A stretch of DNA of 64,000 bases, taken from positions 942,903 to 1,006,902 of the forward strand of contig NZ_CP017634.1 of assembly GCF_002777255.1 (NCBI RefSeq), given 5' to 3'. This DNA comes from Candidatus Formimonas warabiya (GTDB lineage: Bacteria > Bacillota > Dehalobacteriia > Dehalobacteriales > Dehalobacteriaceae). The stretch's first letter is position 1. Each line of letters begins with the position of its first letter. The position numbers and the translations under genes were made by a program. Below the pieces are notes generated by a model that was given only the letters and a program-made list of their open reading frames with translations, was not told where the DNA came from and ran no database searches. Of the stretch, positions 1 through 8,844 are shown one piece after another.

Positions 1-936
1 GATGCTTCTTTAAGCAGCCGCCCCATGGCTAGAGTGGTCGATCCCCTGCGCGCTATGGGTGCCAGGATAGACGGCAGGAATGAAGGGAAAAATGCTCCCT
101 TGTCCATTCGGGGAGGAAATCTCCACCCCATCACCTATTCCTCTCCTGTATCCAGTGCTCAGGTAAAATCAGCTGTTTTACTGGCCGGGTTGTTCACGGA
201 AGGCGAGACCACCGTGATCGAACCCGCCAAATCCCGTGACCATACGGAAACCATGCTGGCCTCTTTCGGCGCCCAAGTGAAGACAACGGGTTGTATCTCT
301 ACCGTCAAGGGCCTGCCCCGTTTAAAGGGTGAGAAAATTATGGTTCCGGGAGATATCTCCTCCGCGGCATTTTTTTTGGTCGCAGCGGCAATTACTCCTG
401 GGTCGGAGTTAATGCTGAAAAATATTGGGGTTAATCCTTCCCGGACCGGCATTATTGATGTTCTTAAAAGAATGGGTGCCCAGATCACTTGTCAAAACGA
501 AAGAATAGAAGCCGGAGAACCGGTAGCGGACATCCAGGTCAAACATAGTCATTTGCAAGGTATTACGGTAGAAGGCGACGATATTCCCCGCCTGATTGAT
601 GAAATACCGGTTTTAGCCGTGGCAGCCGCCCATGCTACGGGGACCACCGTGATTAAAGATGCGGGTGAACTGCGCGTGAAGGAAACCGATCGAATCATCA
701 GCGTGGTTTCCCAGATGGCTGCTTTGGGCATGGATATTGAGCCGCGAGAGGATGGGATGGTAATCAGGGGAGGTCGGACCTTAAAAGGCACGGCCGTCAA
801 TAGTTTCCATGACCATAGAATCGCCATGGCTTTGGCTGTAGCAGGCATCTCGGCGGCAGGGGTAACAACGATTGAAAATGCCGAAAGTGTAAAAATATCT
901 TTCCCCGGTTTTTTTGAGATGTTAAAATCTTTTTAA
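1..936 (+). CDS. aroA: 3-phosphoshikimate 1-carboxyvinyltransferase (EPSP synthase), 5' end outside window
   Basis: Shikimate-pathway enzyme joining shikimate 3-phosphate and PEP. The frame is open from base 1, so the first Met at 25 is internal: codons 1-24 read DASLSSRP, matching the family stretch before M-x-RV-x-DPL. About 311 residues are visible of a usual ~430. The second family signature RVKETDRI is present near visible residue 229, after DEIPVLAVAA. Its stop codon shares a base with an ATG at 936, and cmk follows at once, the common aroA-cmk order in clostridia. Confidence 0.95.
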   Translation, partial: DASLSSRPMARVVDPLRAMGARIDGRNEGKNAPLSIRGGNLHPITYSSPVSSAQVKSAVLLAGLFTEGETTVIEPAKSRDHTETMLASFGAQVKTTGCISTVKGLPRLKGEKIMVPGDISSAAFFLVAAAITPGSELMLKNIGVNPSRTGIIDVLKRMGAQITCQNERIEAGEPVADIQVKHSHLQGITVEGDDIPRLIDEIPVLAVAAAHATGTTVIKDAGELRVKETDRIISVVSQMAALGMDIEPREDGMVIRGGRTLKGTAVNSFHDHRIAMALAVAGISAAGVTTIENAESVKISFPGFFEMLKSF

Positions 937-956
937 TGATCTTACGGAGGAGCAAA

Positions 957-1625
957 ATGGCAAAAAAAACAATTGCCATTGACGGGCCGGCGGGGGCGGG
1001 AAAAAGCACGGTAGCCCGTTTGGTGGCAAAACGGTTAAATTATCTCTATATCGACACCGGCGCCATGTATCGAGCCATCACATACAAGGTCATGCAGCAA
1101 AAAATACCCCTAGATGATCATCACGCGCTTACGGAACTGGCCCAAAACACGAATATCAAACTAATTAATAGGAATGGCAGGAATTTGGTTTTTTGTGACG
1201 AACATGACGTTACAGAACAAATCCGGGACCCGGAAGTTTCAAGAAATGTGTCCTTGGTTTCCTTAGTTCCCGGGGTGCGTCAAAAAATGGTCCAGCTCCA
1301 GCGTGAGATGGCCAGGGACGGCGGTGTGGTGATGGATGGCAGGGATATCTGTACGGTGGTATTGCCTGATGCCGACTGTAAGATATTTTTAACAGCCTCT
1401 GTGGAAGAAAGAGCCTGGCGAAGACGGAAAGAGTTTGAGGTAAAAGGCTATCCCATTTCTTGGGAAAGCGTCAAAGAAGATATTATGCAACGGGATTTAC
1501 TGGATTCCCAAAGAGCGGTAAGCCCCCTTGTGAAATCACCGGATGCTTATTTGATTGACACCACCGGCCTGACGATAGATACGGTAATTAAGAGAATATT
1601 AAACCTTTGCCTGGGGGACGATTAA
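957..1625 (+). CDS. cmk: cytidylate kinase
   Basis: Phosphorylates CMP/dCMP with ATP. The 222-residue product begins MAKKTIAIDGPAGAGKST with a P-loop at residues 10-18; DTGAMYRA and the DGRDI motif of CMP kinases follow. I place the start at 957 because GGAGG lies 7 bases upstream; the in-frame ATG at 936 would overlap aroA and has no ribosome site. It lies between aroA and plsC, and plsC starts two bases after its stop, so the three are probably co-transcribed. Confidence 0.95.
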   Translation: MAKKTIAIDGPAGAGKSTVARLVAKRLNYLYIDTGAMYRAITYKVMQQKIPLDDHHALTELAQNTNIKLINRNGRNLVFCDEHDVTEQIRDPEVSRNVSLVSLVPGVRQKMVQLQREMARDGGVVMDGRDICTVVLPDADCKIFLTASVEERAWRRRKEFEVKGYPISWESVKEDIMQRDLLDSQRAVSPLVKSPDAYLIDTTGLTIDTVIKRILNLCLGDD

Positions 1626-1626
1626 G

Positions 1627-2211
1627 GTGTACAGCTTTCTAAAAGGATTATTTACGTTGGTGCTCATTTTATTGGGACGGTGGAAAGTAAAAGGGAGGGA
1701 GCACATTCCTTCATCGGGCCCTCTGGTCGTTGTGTGTAATCACCGGAGTTATTGGGATCCCATTTTAGTGGGATGTGCCCTAAACCGGCAGGTACATTTT
1801 ATGGCCAAGGCAGAGCTTTTTTCTTATCCCCTGCTGGGGACCGTTTTAAATAAAGTTGGCTCTTTTCCTATCAAAAGAGGGCAATCGGACAGAAATGCTT
1901 TAAGAACTGCCATAAATTTGCTGAAAGAAAATAAGATCATTGGGGTATTTCCTGAGGGCACAAGGAGTAAAACAGAAAATCTTTTGCCTTTTAAACCAGG
2001 TATCAATATGGTGGCCTACAAAGCCCAATGCCCCATTCTGCCTATGGCAGTAGTAAATTCAAGGAAAGTTCTTTTAGGCTGGTTTTATGCGGTAGAAGTG
2101 CGAATTGGTAAACCGATCGCATTTGCCTCCATGGATCAGCGGCCTTCTTCCGAAGTTTTGGAAGATCTCAGTGAACAGATTCGGCAGGCTGTCTCTGATC
2201 TGCTCAAATAA
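1627..2211 (+). CDS. plsC: 1-acyl-sn-glycerol-3-phosphate acyltransferase
   Basis: Makes phosphatidic acid at the membrane. It is 194 residues with a GTG start. An N-terminal hydrophobic stretch (about residues 4-17) is followed by the HX4D catalytic motif NHRSYWD (about 38-44) and the acceptor-binding FPEGTRS motif (about 109-115). Length and motif spacing are normal for short bacterial PlsC. Last gene of the aroA-cmk-plsC run; a 125-bp gap separates it from ispH. Confidence 0.92.
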   Translation: MYSFLKGLFTLVLILLGRWKVKGREHIPSSGPLVVVCNHRSYWDPILVGCALNRQVHFMAKAELFSYPLLGTVLNKVGSFPIKRGQSDRNALRTAINLLKENKIIGVFPEGTRSKTENLLPFKPGINMVAYKAQCPILPMAVVNSRKVLLGWFYAVEVRIGKPIAFASMDQRPSSEVLEDLSEQIRQAVSDLLK

Positions 2212-2336
2212 AACTGAAATACCGTTTTTTTTATCCTTGTGCAGGAATAATCTTTTTTTTACCGAATTGAAATAATGTTTGGGAAAAAAATGTATAAACT
2301 AATTAAGGTAGGTTTTCTTAGGGGTGAAACAGACCA
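2212..2336 (+). other. Intergenic leader of ispH-rpsA
   Basis: AT-rich 125-bp gap with T-runs but no convincing hairpin. A TTGAAA (2267-2272) and TATAAA (2293-2298) are present but 20 bp apart, too far for a standard promoter. The ispH ribosome site AGGGGTG is at 2320-2326. Confidence 0.4.
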
Positions 2337-4415
2337 TTGCGGATTACGGTAGCAGAAAATGCCGGTTTTTGTTTTGGCGTAAAAAGAGCGCTGCAGTACG
2401 CGGAAGAGGCTGCAGCCAAGTTTGGTGAAGTTTTTTCTTTGGGGCCGCTCATTCATAACCCACAAGAAGTTGAGAGATTGGCTCATCATGGCATAAAATG
2501 GGTTAATGATATCAACGAGGTGGAAGGGAGACATGTGATCATCCGCTCCCACGGCGTAAGCCCCGAAGTATTTTCCGCTTCCAGTGAAAAAAATTTGGAG
2601 GTCATCGATGCTACCTGTCCCTTTGTCAAAAGAGCGCAGGGATATGCGAAATATTTGGCTGAAAAGGGTTTTTCTATCGTCATTGTTGGTGATAGAAACC
2701 ACCCGGAAGTGGAGGGAATTATCGGATGGTCTAATCATACCGCCCTTGTTGTAGAAAGTGCTGAGGAAGCGGCAGAAATCCCCTTAGGAGAAAAAGTAGG
2801 GGTAATCGCTCAAACTACCCAGCCGGAAAACAGCTTCCAAAAAGTAGTTGAAGTACTCCAAAGGAGAAACCCTCAACTAAAAGTTTTTAATACAATTTGT
2901 CATACTACGGCCGAACGGCAAAACGCCGCTGCCGCACTGGCAAAAAAAGTCGATGTCATGTTTGTGATTGGCGGATTAAATAGTGCCAATACCAAAAAGC
3001 TGGCACGTATCTCCAGAGAAACCGGTACAACTACTTTTCATGTGGAAGAGGCATCCGATATTGATGTTTCTTGGCTAACGGGTGTAGAGAATGTCGGCAT
3101 CACGGCCGGAGCGTCTACACCAGATTGGATTATTGAGGAGGTATTACAGAAGATGATGGAAATCAACGAGCATGAAGAACAAATGACACCGGAAAACAGT
3201 AACCAGAGTGAAATTCCGGAACAAGAGCTGACCCCGGAAGCACCCGAGGCAGAACCCACCCAACCGGAGACATCTTTTGCGGAGGCCTATGACGGCGAAA
3301 TTAAACAAGTACGTCGAGGCGAAAGAATCTGTGGCACAGTGGTTCAGGTTCGGGATGGGGAAGTTTTAGTAGATGTAGGAAGCAAGTCTGAGGGAGTGAT
3401 TCCCAGATCCGAGCTGTCCTTCTACGAAGCGGAAAACATACATGACGCCATTAAGGTAGGCGATCAAATAGAAGTTCTTGTCCTGAAAAGAGAAAATGAC
3501 GAGGGTCATCCGGTGTTGTCCAAAAAACGTGTAGACCAAGAAAAAGTCTGGGAAAATCTGGGGAATGCCTGTTCATCCAAAGAAATTGTTGCCGGAAAGG
3601 TGATCGAGGTAGTAAAAGGCGGATTGTTAGTTGACGTAGGTGTGCGGGGGTTTGTTCCTGCATCCCTGGTCGATCTTGGCTATGTGGAAGATTTGTCCTC
3701 CTATGTGGGAAAAGACTTGCGCATGAAAATCGTGGAATGTGACCGTTCCAAAAACAAATTGGTTCTTTCTCCAAAAGCCGTTTTAGAAGAAGAGCTGCAA
3801 AACAGGAAAGCAGATACCTGGGCCAAATTAGAGGAAGGAATCACGATTAAAGGTGTGGTGCGCCGGCTTACCAATTTTGGTGCTTTTGTTGATATCGGAG
3901 GCGTCGATGGGTTGCTCCACGTCTCAGAAATGGCCTGGTACAGAGTAAATCATCCTTCTGATGTTTTGAAAGAAGGAGATAGTCTGGAAGTCTATGTTTT
4001 AGGAGTGGATAGAGACCACGAAAAAGTATCCTTAGGTCTGAAGCAATTGCTGCCCAACCCGTGGACCAATGCCGGAGAGAAATACCCTGTGGGATCCATC
4101 GTTGATGCAAAAGTGGTGCGTATAGCTCCTTTCGGTGCTTTTGTACAAGTTGAACCGGGTATCGAAGGACTGGTACACATTTCTCAGCTGGCACCCCAAA
4201 GGGTGGCCAAAACAGAAGATGTGGTGAAGCCCGGAGATCAGGTGAAAGTAAAAGTATTAGGTATTGACCTGGAAGCGAAAAGGATGAGTTTAAGTATTAA
4301 AGAAGCGAGCGGCGTCACGGTAGAAGAAGAGAAAAAAGAAGAAAATGTGGTGATCCCGGAAGAGGAAGGGCTGGGTGTGACCATCGGCGATATGCTTAAA
4401 ATTGACGGGGAATAA
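2337..4415 (+). CDS. ispH: 4-hydroxy-3-methylbut-2-enyl diphosphate reductase fused to four S1 RNA-binding domains
   Basis: A 692-residue fusion. Residues 1-~280 are IspH, the last step of the MEP isoprenoid pathway; the three Fe-S cysteines are C12 (AGFCFGVKRA), C94 (DATCPF) and C188 (NTICHTTAERQ). After an acidic/Pro-rich linker (~285-320) come four S1 domains at roughly 328-400, 415-480, 500-570 and 585-655, two with the GAFV core. TTG start with ribosome site AGGGGTG 10 bases upstream. IspH-S1 (RpsA-like) fusions are known in clostridia. A strong terminator follows. Confidence 0.95.
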   Translation: MRITVAENAGFCFGVKRALQYAEEAAAKFGEVFSLGPLIHNPQEVERLAHHGIKWVNDINEVEGRHVIIRSHGVSPEVFSASSEKNLEVIDATCPFVKRAQGYAKYLAEKGFSIVIVGDRNHPEVEGIIGWSNHTALVVESAEEAAEIPLGEKVGVIAQTTQPENSFQKVVEVLQRRNPQLKVFNTICHTTAERQNAAAALAKKVDVMFVIGGLNSANTKKLARISRETGTTTFHVEEASDIDVSWLTGVENVGITAGASTPDWIIEEVLQKMMEINEHEEQMTPENSNQSEIPEQELTPEAPEAEPTQPETSFAEAYDGEIKQVRRGERICGTVVQVRDGEVLVDVGSKSEGVIPRSELSFYEAENIHDAIKVGDQIEVLVLKRENDEGHPVLSKKRVDQEKVWENLGNACSSKEIVAGKVIEVVKGGLLVDVGVRGFVPASLVDLGYVEDLSSYVGKDLRMKIVECDRSKNKLVLSPKAVLEEELQNRKADTWAKLEEGITIKGVVRRLTNFGAFVDIGGVDGLLHVSEMAWYRVNHPSDVLKEGDSLEVYVLGVDRDHEKVSLGLKQLLPNPWTNAGEKYPVGSIVDAKVVRIAPFGAFVQVEPGIEGLVHISQLAPQRVAKTEDVVKPGDQVKVKVLGIDLEAKRMSLSIKEASGVTVEEEKKEENVVIPEEEGLGVTIGDMLKIDGE

Positions 4416-4460
4416 AAGTTACCGGCTCGCGAGACGAAAATTTTGATACTTTTATGCACC

Positions 4461-4489
4461 AAAAAGCATGACATTTGTCATGCTTTTTT
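4461..4489 (+). terminator. Rho-independent terminator after ispH-rpsA
   Basis: A 13-bp perfect stem (AAAAAGCATGACA and its complement) with a very short loop, continuing into T-rich sequence. Confidence 0.85.
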
Positions 4490-4554
4490 GTATATTCCTT
4501 GCGCATTTCGCAAAGCCTAACTAGTGAAAAAATGCATTCGGGAAAGGAGTTCAA

Positions 4555-5277
4555 ATGATGCCGAAAGTACCCATTGGCATGATTATTTTAGTGATACTTT
4601 CCGTTTTAATTTACTTTGGCCTGGCCCAAAGAGTATTGGACCGCATGAAATTAACAGATAAAGGAGCCCTTGTCGTTATTGCCGGGATCATCCTCGGAAG
4701 TTTTATTGATATTCCCCTTGTCTCAGGAAGAACTGCTTTAAGTATCAATATAGGAGGGGCGATCATCCCTCTCATTTTTGCCGTTTATCTTCTTGTCACT
4801 GCCGGGACGACGAAAGAATGGGGCAGAGCATTGTTTGGTACAGCGGTCACAGCAGTATTATTGGTGACTGCCACCAGATTGCTTTCTGCTGAACCGGAAA
4901 ATATGATGATCGATCCCTTATGGGTATATCCCATTATTGCAGGCGCGGTTGCTTATTTATTGGGACGGTCGAGAAGAGGCGCTTTTGTGACGGCGACGAT
5001 GGGCGTAATGTTTGCCGATTTAGCCAATTTCGTTTGGTTGGCAGTAATCAATAGTCCGGGTCGTGTGGATATTGGAGGGGCAGGAGCTTTGGATGCCTTA
5101 GTGCTGGCCGGTATTCTTGCCGTCCTGCTGGCGGAAGGCGTGGGCGAGCTGCGCGAACGATTGCAGGGAGGCCCGGCTCTGGCAGATCGCCCCAGAAAAC
5201 TTCTCCAAGGGTTAAAGAACCCTTCCCATTCGGATGAGGAAAGACAAAAGAAAGGAGAAGATCGTGATGAAAAATAG
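4555..5277 (+). CDS. DUF1614-type polytopic membrane protein
   Basis: 240 residues with about seven hydrophobic segments (first at ~6-24, then ~39-60, 66-84, 93-110, 121-136, 141-160, 178-197) and a charged C-terminal tail. The IGGAIIPL segment and overall pattern recall DUF1614, a family without known function. AAAGGAG precedes the ATG. Its 3' end overlaps the start of spoIIP by 11 bases, suggesting translational coupling and a sporulation-linked role, which is an inference from position. Confidence 0.75.
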   Translation: MMPKVPIGMIILVILSVLIYFGLAQRVLDRMKLTDKGALVVIAGIILGSFIDIPLVSGRTALSINIGGAIIPLIFAVYLLVTAGTTKEWGRALFGTAVTAVLLVTATRLLSAEPENMMIDPLWVYPIIAGAVAYLLGRSRRGAFVTATMGVMFADLANFVWLAVINSPGRVDIGGAGALDALVLAGILAVLLAEGVGELRERLQGGPALADRPRKLLQGLKNPSHSDEERQKKGEDRDEK

Positions 5278-6457
5278 ATTACGCTTGGTTGCCCTGCTTG
5301 CGGTTGTAATGATCGGATTTCCTTTCGTTGCCGGAGCGGTCTCTCACTGGACCCACTTACGCACCGTCGCTACGGCGGGGTGGTTTAGCTTTCTTGGCGT
5401 CAGTAATGAAACGGAAGCCCCGGAAGGGCATTATTTCACCATGGTGGATAATCTGAATAATGTCATTACTAAAACGGCCCTTCGTGTTAATGTTGGAGAT
5501 GAATACTGGGCTGCCAACAACAAGCATTACCGGGTGATAAGCGTAAAAGGCTATACCGCAACCTGCAAATACCTGGGTACAGAAAATATCGTTTGGCAGG
5601 ATGAATGGGATAACATTCCTGCTGTTACCGATCTCCCGGTACAATCAGACGCCAACAAAAAGAGTGTGATTGCAGTTTACCATACCCACAGTGATGAATC
5701 CTATATTCCTACCGACGGAAAATCCAGTATTCGGGCCCAAGGGGGAATATTTAAGGTAGGCGATGTCTTTACGGAAAAAATGAAAGACCTTGGCCTGACC
5801 GTCTATCATGATAAAACGCCTCACGATCCTCATGATGCAGGAGCATATCAGAGGTCCCGCAGGACCGCCGTAAAATTGCTTAAAAAACAACCGGCTATTG
5901 CCTTTGATGTGCATCGTGATGCCGTACCGGCTGAAGTATATGAACAAAAGATCGGCAGCCAACCCGTAACGAAAATAAAAATGGTCGTAGGGCGCCAAAA
6001 TCAAAATAAGCAAGCCAATTTGGAATTTGCCAAAACCATGAAAGCAGCTATGGATAAGGCTCACCCCGGCTTATTTGAAGGAATTTTCCTGGCTCATGGG
6101 AATTATAACCAAGATCTGGGTCCCCGCATGATGTTGATAGAAGTTGGGTCCAATAAAAACAGCCGGGAAGATGCCCAAAGAGGAGTATCCTTATTTGCCG
6201 ATGCTGTGCCCAAAGTCTTAGGAGTTTACCAAAACAGAGGAGCCCAATCCCCTTTTAATCAGATTGCCTCCCCTGGGCTGACAAGGTCAAAACCCGGATC
6301 CTGGCCTGCTGTTTGGTGGTTGCTGGGCATCCTGGTGGTAGGCGGTGGATTATTCCTCATCATTAGCACGGGCTCAGTGGGCGGTGGTGTGAAAAAATTG
6401 AAAGAATTTGCCGGTAGTGAATGGAAAAATGCGCTCAGCAAAAGAAAGCCCAAATAG
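5267..6457 (+). CDS. spoIIP: stage II sporulation protein P, peptidoglycan hydrolase
   Basis: SpoIIP cleaves peptidoglycan with SpoIID/SpoIIM during forespore engulfment. It has 396 residues: an N-terminal signal/anchor (~4-24), the HTH-x-x-ESY motif (YHTHSDESY, ~140), DVHRDA (~218) and LIEVGSNKNSREDAQ (~297), and a C-terminal hydrophobic segment (~346-366) before a basic tail. I start at ATG 5267, with AAAGGAG 11 bases upstream; a longer frame reaches further into the preceding gene. Expression under SigE would be expected, but I see no certain SigE promoter. Confidence 0.93.
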   Translation: MKNRLRLVALLAVVMIGFPFVAGAVSHWTHLRTVATAGWFSFLGVSNETEAPEGHYFTMVDNLNNVITKTALRVNVGDEYWAANNKHYRVISVKGYTATCKYLGTENIVWQDEWDNIPAVTDLPVQSDANKKSVIAVYHTHSDESYIPTDGKSSIRAQGGIFKVGDVFTEKMKDLGLTVYHDKTPHDPHDAGAYQRSRRTAVKLLKKQPAIAFDVHRDAVPAEVYEQKIGSQPVTKIKMVVGRQNQNKQANLEFAKTMKAAMDKAHPGLFEGIFLAHGNYNQDLGPRMMLIEVGSNKNSREDAQRGVSLFADAVPKVLGVYQNRGAQSPFNQIASPGLTRSKPGSWPAVWWLLGILVVGGGLFLIISTGSVGGGVKKLKEFAGSEWKNALSKRKPK

Positions 6458-6502
6458 GATGAGAACTTTTGTAAAAAATTTTTTCATGGCATGGAAGAGA
6501 AC

Positions 6503-6988
6503 ATGAAGATTATCTACTGCTGTTACGGAGGAAGTCATTCTTCTGTTACTGCCGCGGCCATCCATTTGGGGATGCTGCCCGGTACCAGAAGACCTACTTT
6601 TCAGGAGCTTCTCTCCGTACCCTTTTATGAGCAGCAAAAAGCGAAAGACCATGGCTATTTCCGCTTTATGGGCTTTGATGAATATCGAAATGAAGTGTAT
6701 ATCATCGGCAAACATAACTTAGGTCCTTCCTTTGAAAAAATAATTCGCCAGATCGGAGAAGCATTTCACATTGACCAACAAGAAATCGTCCTGGTTGATA
6801 CCATGCCTTATGTGAATTTAGCGATGATGATCGGCGGGTTTACCTCAAGAAGGTTAGGGCTGGAAAGAATTGGCCGGCCCATTGTGATTCTGGGCACACA
6901 AAATGCCTATTTCAATTTAGTTTCTCTGGTGCATAGACTAAAAATTACTGTAGCCGGCGGGAGAACTACTAACGGAGGCACCACATGA
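6503..6988 (+). CDS. DUF3189 family protein (first of tandem pair)
   Basis: 161 residues starting MKIIYCCYGGSHSS; DUF3189 proteins are restricted largely to spore-forming Firmicutes and have no assigned activity. The N-terminal beta strand then Gly/His/Ser loop resembles a nucleotide- or phosphate-binding start, an inference only. The ATG at 6503 follows GGAAGAG; an ATG at 6491 is in frame but lacks a ribosome site. It overlaps the next paralogue by four bases (ATGA). Confidence 0.8.
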   Translation: MKIIYCCYGGSHSSVTAAAIHLGMLPGTRRPTFQELLSVPFYEQQKAKDHGYFRFMGFDEYRNEVYIIGKHNLGPSFEKIIRQIGEAFHIDQQEIVLVDTMPYVNLAMMIGGFTSRRLGLERIGRPIVILGTQNAYFNLVSLVHRLKITVAGGRTTNGGTT

Positions 6989-7494
6989 TCATACTATATT
7001 GCGGGTACAGCGGGGTACACTCTGCTGTGGTGGCTGCAGCTGCTCATTTGGGGAAATTACCCGGTAAAGGAGCAGTCCAGCCTCAACTGCCAGAGGTACC
7101 CTTTTTTGGTTCGCGGGTAACTCCCTATCAAATGCTTTTTCACGGAACCGACCAGAAAGGAAATAAAATTTACTCCTTAGGAGTAGGCCATGAAGCAAAA
7201 TTGATATTTAAAGCAATCCGCAGTTTTTTAGATATTATGCATATTCCCTCAGGGCAACTGATTGCGGTTAACACAGCATTTCCTTTGGGGAGGATGTCCA
7301 AATGGGGAGAATATTTGGCTTTCAGAGGTTGGTACAAGGCAGGCAACTATCTTTCCCGGAAAGGCCTGAGGGAGGATTTGCCCGCCCTTATGGACTATCT
7401 GGAAAAGGAGCTAAGCAGGCGGGGCACTATTGACTTAATCCCTGGTATGATGGATAATAATGGGGAAATCATAGAAAGTGGTGGGTCCCTATGA
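6985..7494 (+). CDS. DUF3189 family protein (second of tandem pair)
   Basis: 169 residues starting MIILYCGYSGVHSAVVAAAAHLG, clearly paralogous to the gene just upstream: same opening strand, the HLG(M/K)LPG motif and a conserved centre. Ribosome site GGAGG sits before the ATG. It overlaps the DUF512 gene by four bases, so spoIIP, both DUF3189 genes and DUF512 form a tight cluster. Function unknown; a sporulation or envelope role is inferred from the neighbours. Confidence 0.8.
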   Translation: MIILYCGYSGVHSAVVAAAAHLGKLPGKGAVQPQLPEVPFFGSRVTPYQMLFHGTDQKGNKIYSLGVGHEAKLIFKAIRSFLDIMHIPSGQLIAVNTAFPLGRMSKWGEYLAFRGWYKAGNYLSRKGLREDLPALMDYLEKELSRRGTIDLIPGMMDNNGEIIESGGSL

Positions 7495-8828
7495 GAGCAG
7501 AAATTTCCGGAGTTGTTCCCGGAAGTATTGGAGAAGAACTGGGCGTAAAAAAAGGGGACTTATTAAGAACCATTAATGGGATAGCCCCTGCCGATTTATT
7601 GGATTATCGTTATTTAAGCGCAGATGAGTTTATCGAATTAGAAATTGAAAAACCCCATCAGGAACGAGTAATCTTTGAAATTGAAAAGGACGAAGACGAA
7701 GATTTAGGTATCATTTTTGACCAGGATACATTTGACGGTATAAAAAGATGCAAAAATAAATGCATCTTTTGTTTCGTAGATCAAATGCCTCCTGATTTAA
7801 GAAATACCCTTTATTTAAAAGACGATGATTATCGTTTGTCTCTGCTCTATGGTAATTTTATTACCTTGACCAACATATCCACCCGTGAAATCTCACGCAT
7901 CAAGGATATGCATATCAGTCCTTTATATATTTCCGTCCATTCCACAAACCCTGCTCTCCGGCAAAAGATGCTGGGTCATTCCCAAGCAGGACAAATTGTC
8001 TCTTATTTACGTGATCTAGCCCAAGCAGGTATTGAAATGCACACCCAAATTGTTCTATGCCCCGGTGTGAACGATGGAGAGGACTTATATGAAACCGTAC
8101 ATCAACTGTCCGCCTTTTGGCCTCACGTGCAATCCGTTGCGGTAGTCCCCGTAGGTGTGACAAAGTTTCAAAAAAATCCTTTGATCAGACCATTTACCGG
8201 GCCGGAAGCGCAGCATGTGGTTGAAACTGTTTCTCAATGGCAAAATAACTTTCAAAAGCATTTAAAAACTAATTTCGTGTATCTGGCGGATGAATTTTAT
8301 CTTTTGGCCCAAAGGGAAATACCGCCCTATGACCATTATGAAGGATTTCCCCAAATTGAAAATGGGGTGGGACTGGTCCGGTCCTTTTGGACAAGTTTTC
8401 GGCAAGCGTCAGCACTGCTGCCGAAATCATTGGACCAGACCCGGAAAATAACCTTTGTAACCGGGCGTTCGGCACAGCCGGTATTAGGCCCCATCGTAAA
8501 AAGATTAAATCAAATCGATCAATTAGAGGTTGATTTAATTTCCCTGACCAATCATTTCTTTGGCCCGTCGGTTACTGTCGCGGGTTTACTTACGGGACAC
8601 GATTTAATGGTAGGGCTCCGGGATTGGCGCCGGCAGTACAAACAAGATGATTGTCCGGAAATATTTGTTTCTTCTGTCCTGCTGAAATTTGGCGAAGACC
8701 TTTTTTTAGACAATATGACGGTTGATCAGGTAGAGAAAGCTTTAAAGATTATGATTCATGCCGTGGACCCGGTGGGGGAAAGCTTGATTCATGAAGTGAT
8801 GCACCAGGGAGGCAAAAACCAGATATGA
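7491..8828 (+). CDS. DUF512 radical-SAM-like Fe-S protein with N-terminal PDZ-like domain
   Basis: 445 residues. The first ~70 form a PDZ-like region (GVVPGSIGEELGVKKGDLL). A cysteine cluster CKNKCIFCFVDQMP at ~86-99 gives the CxxxCxxC pattern of radical SAM enzymes, and the C-terminal ~200 residues match the DUF512 arrangement ending in LFLDNMTVDQVE. Members are annotated as putative radical SAM proteins, often next to der in clostridia, as here. Substrate unknown. Confidence 0.85.
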   Translation: MRAEISGVVPGSIGEELGVKKGDLLRTINGIAPADLLDYRYLSADEFIELEIEKPHQERVIFEIEKDEDEDLGIIFDQDTFDGIKRCKNKCIFCFVDQMPPDLRNTLYLKDDDYRLSLLYGNFITLTNISTREISRIKDMHISPLYISVHSTNPALRQKMLGHSQAGQIVSYLRDLAQAGIEMHTQIVLCPGVNDGEDLYETVHQLSAFWPHVQSVAVVPVGVTKFQKNPLIRPFTGPEAQHVVETVSQWQNNFQKHLKTNFVYLADEFYLLAQREIPPYDHYEGFPQIENGVGLVRSFWTSFRQASALLPKSLDQTRKITFVTGRSAQPVLGPIVKRLNQIDQLEVDLISLTNHFFGPSVTVAGLLTGHDLMVGLRDWRRQYKQDDCPEIFVSSVLLKFGEDLFLDNMTVDQVEKALKIMIHAVDPVGESLIHEVMHQGGKNQI

Positions 8829-8844
8829 TTCCTAGAAAGGCTGG

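Noticed and set aside
2267..2298. Promoter TTGAAA/TATAAA before ispH
   Set aside because: 20-bp spacing is outside the usable range.
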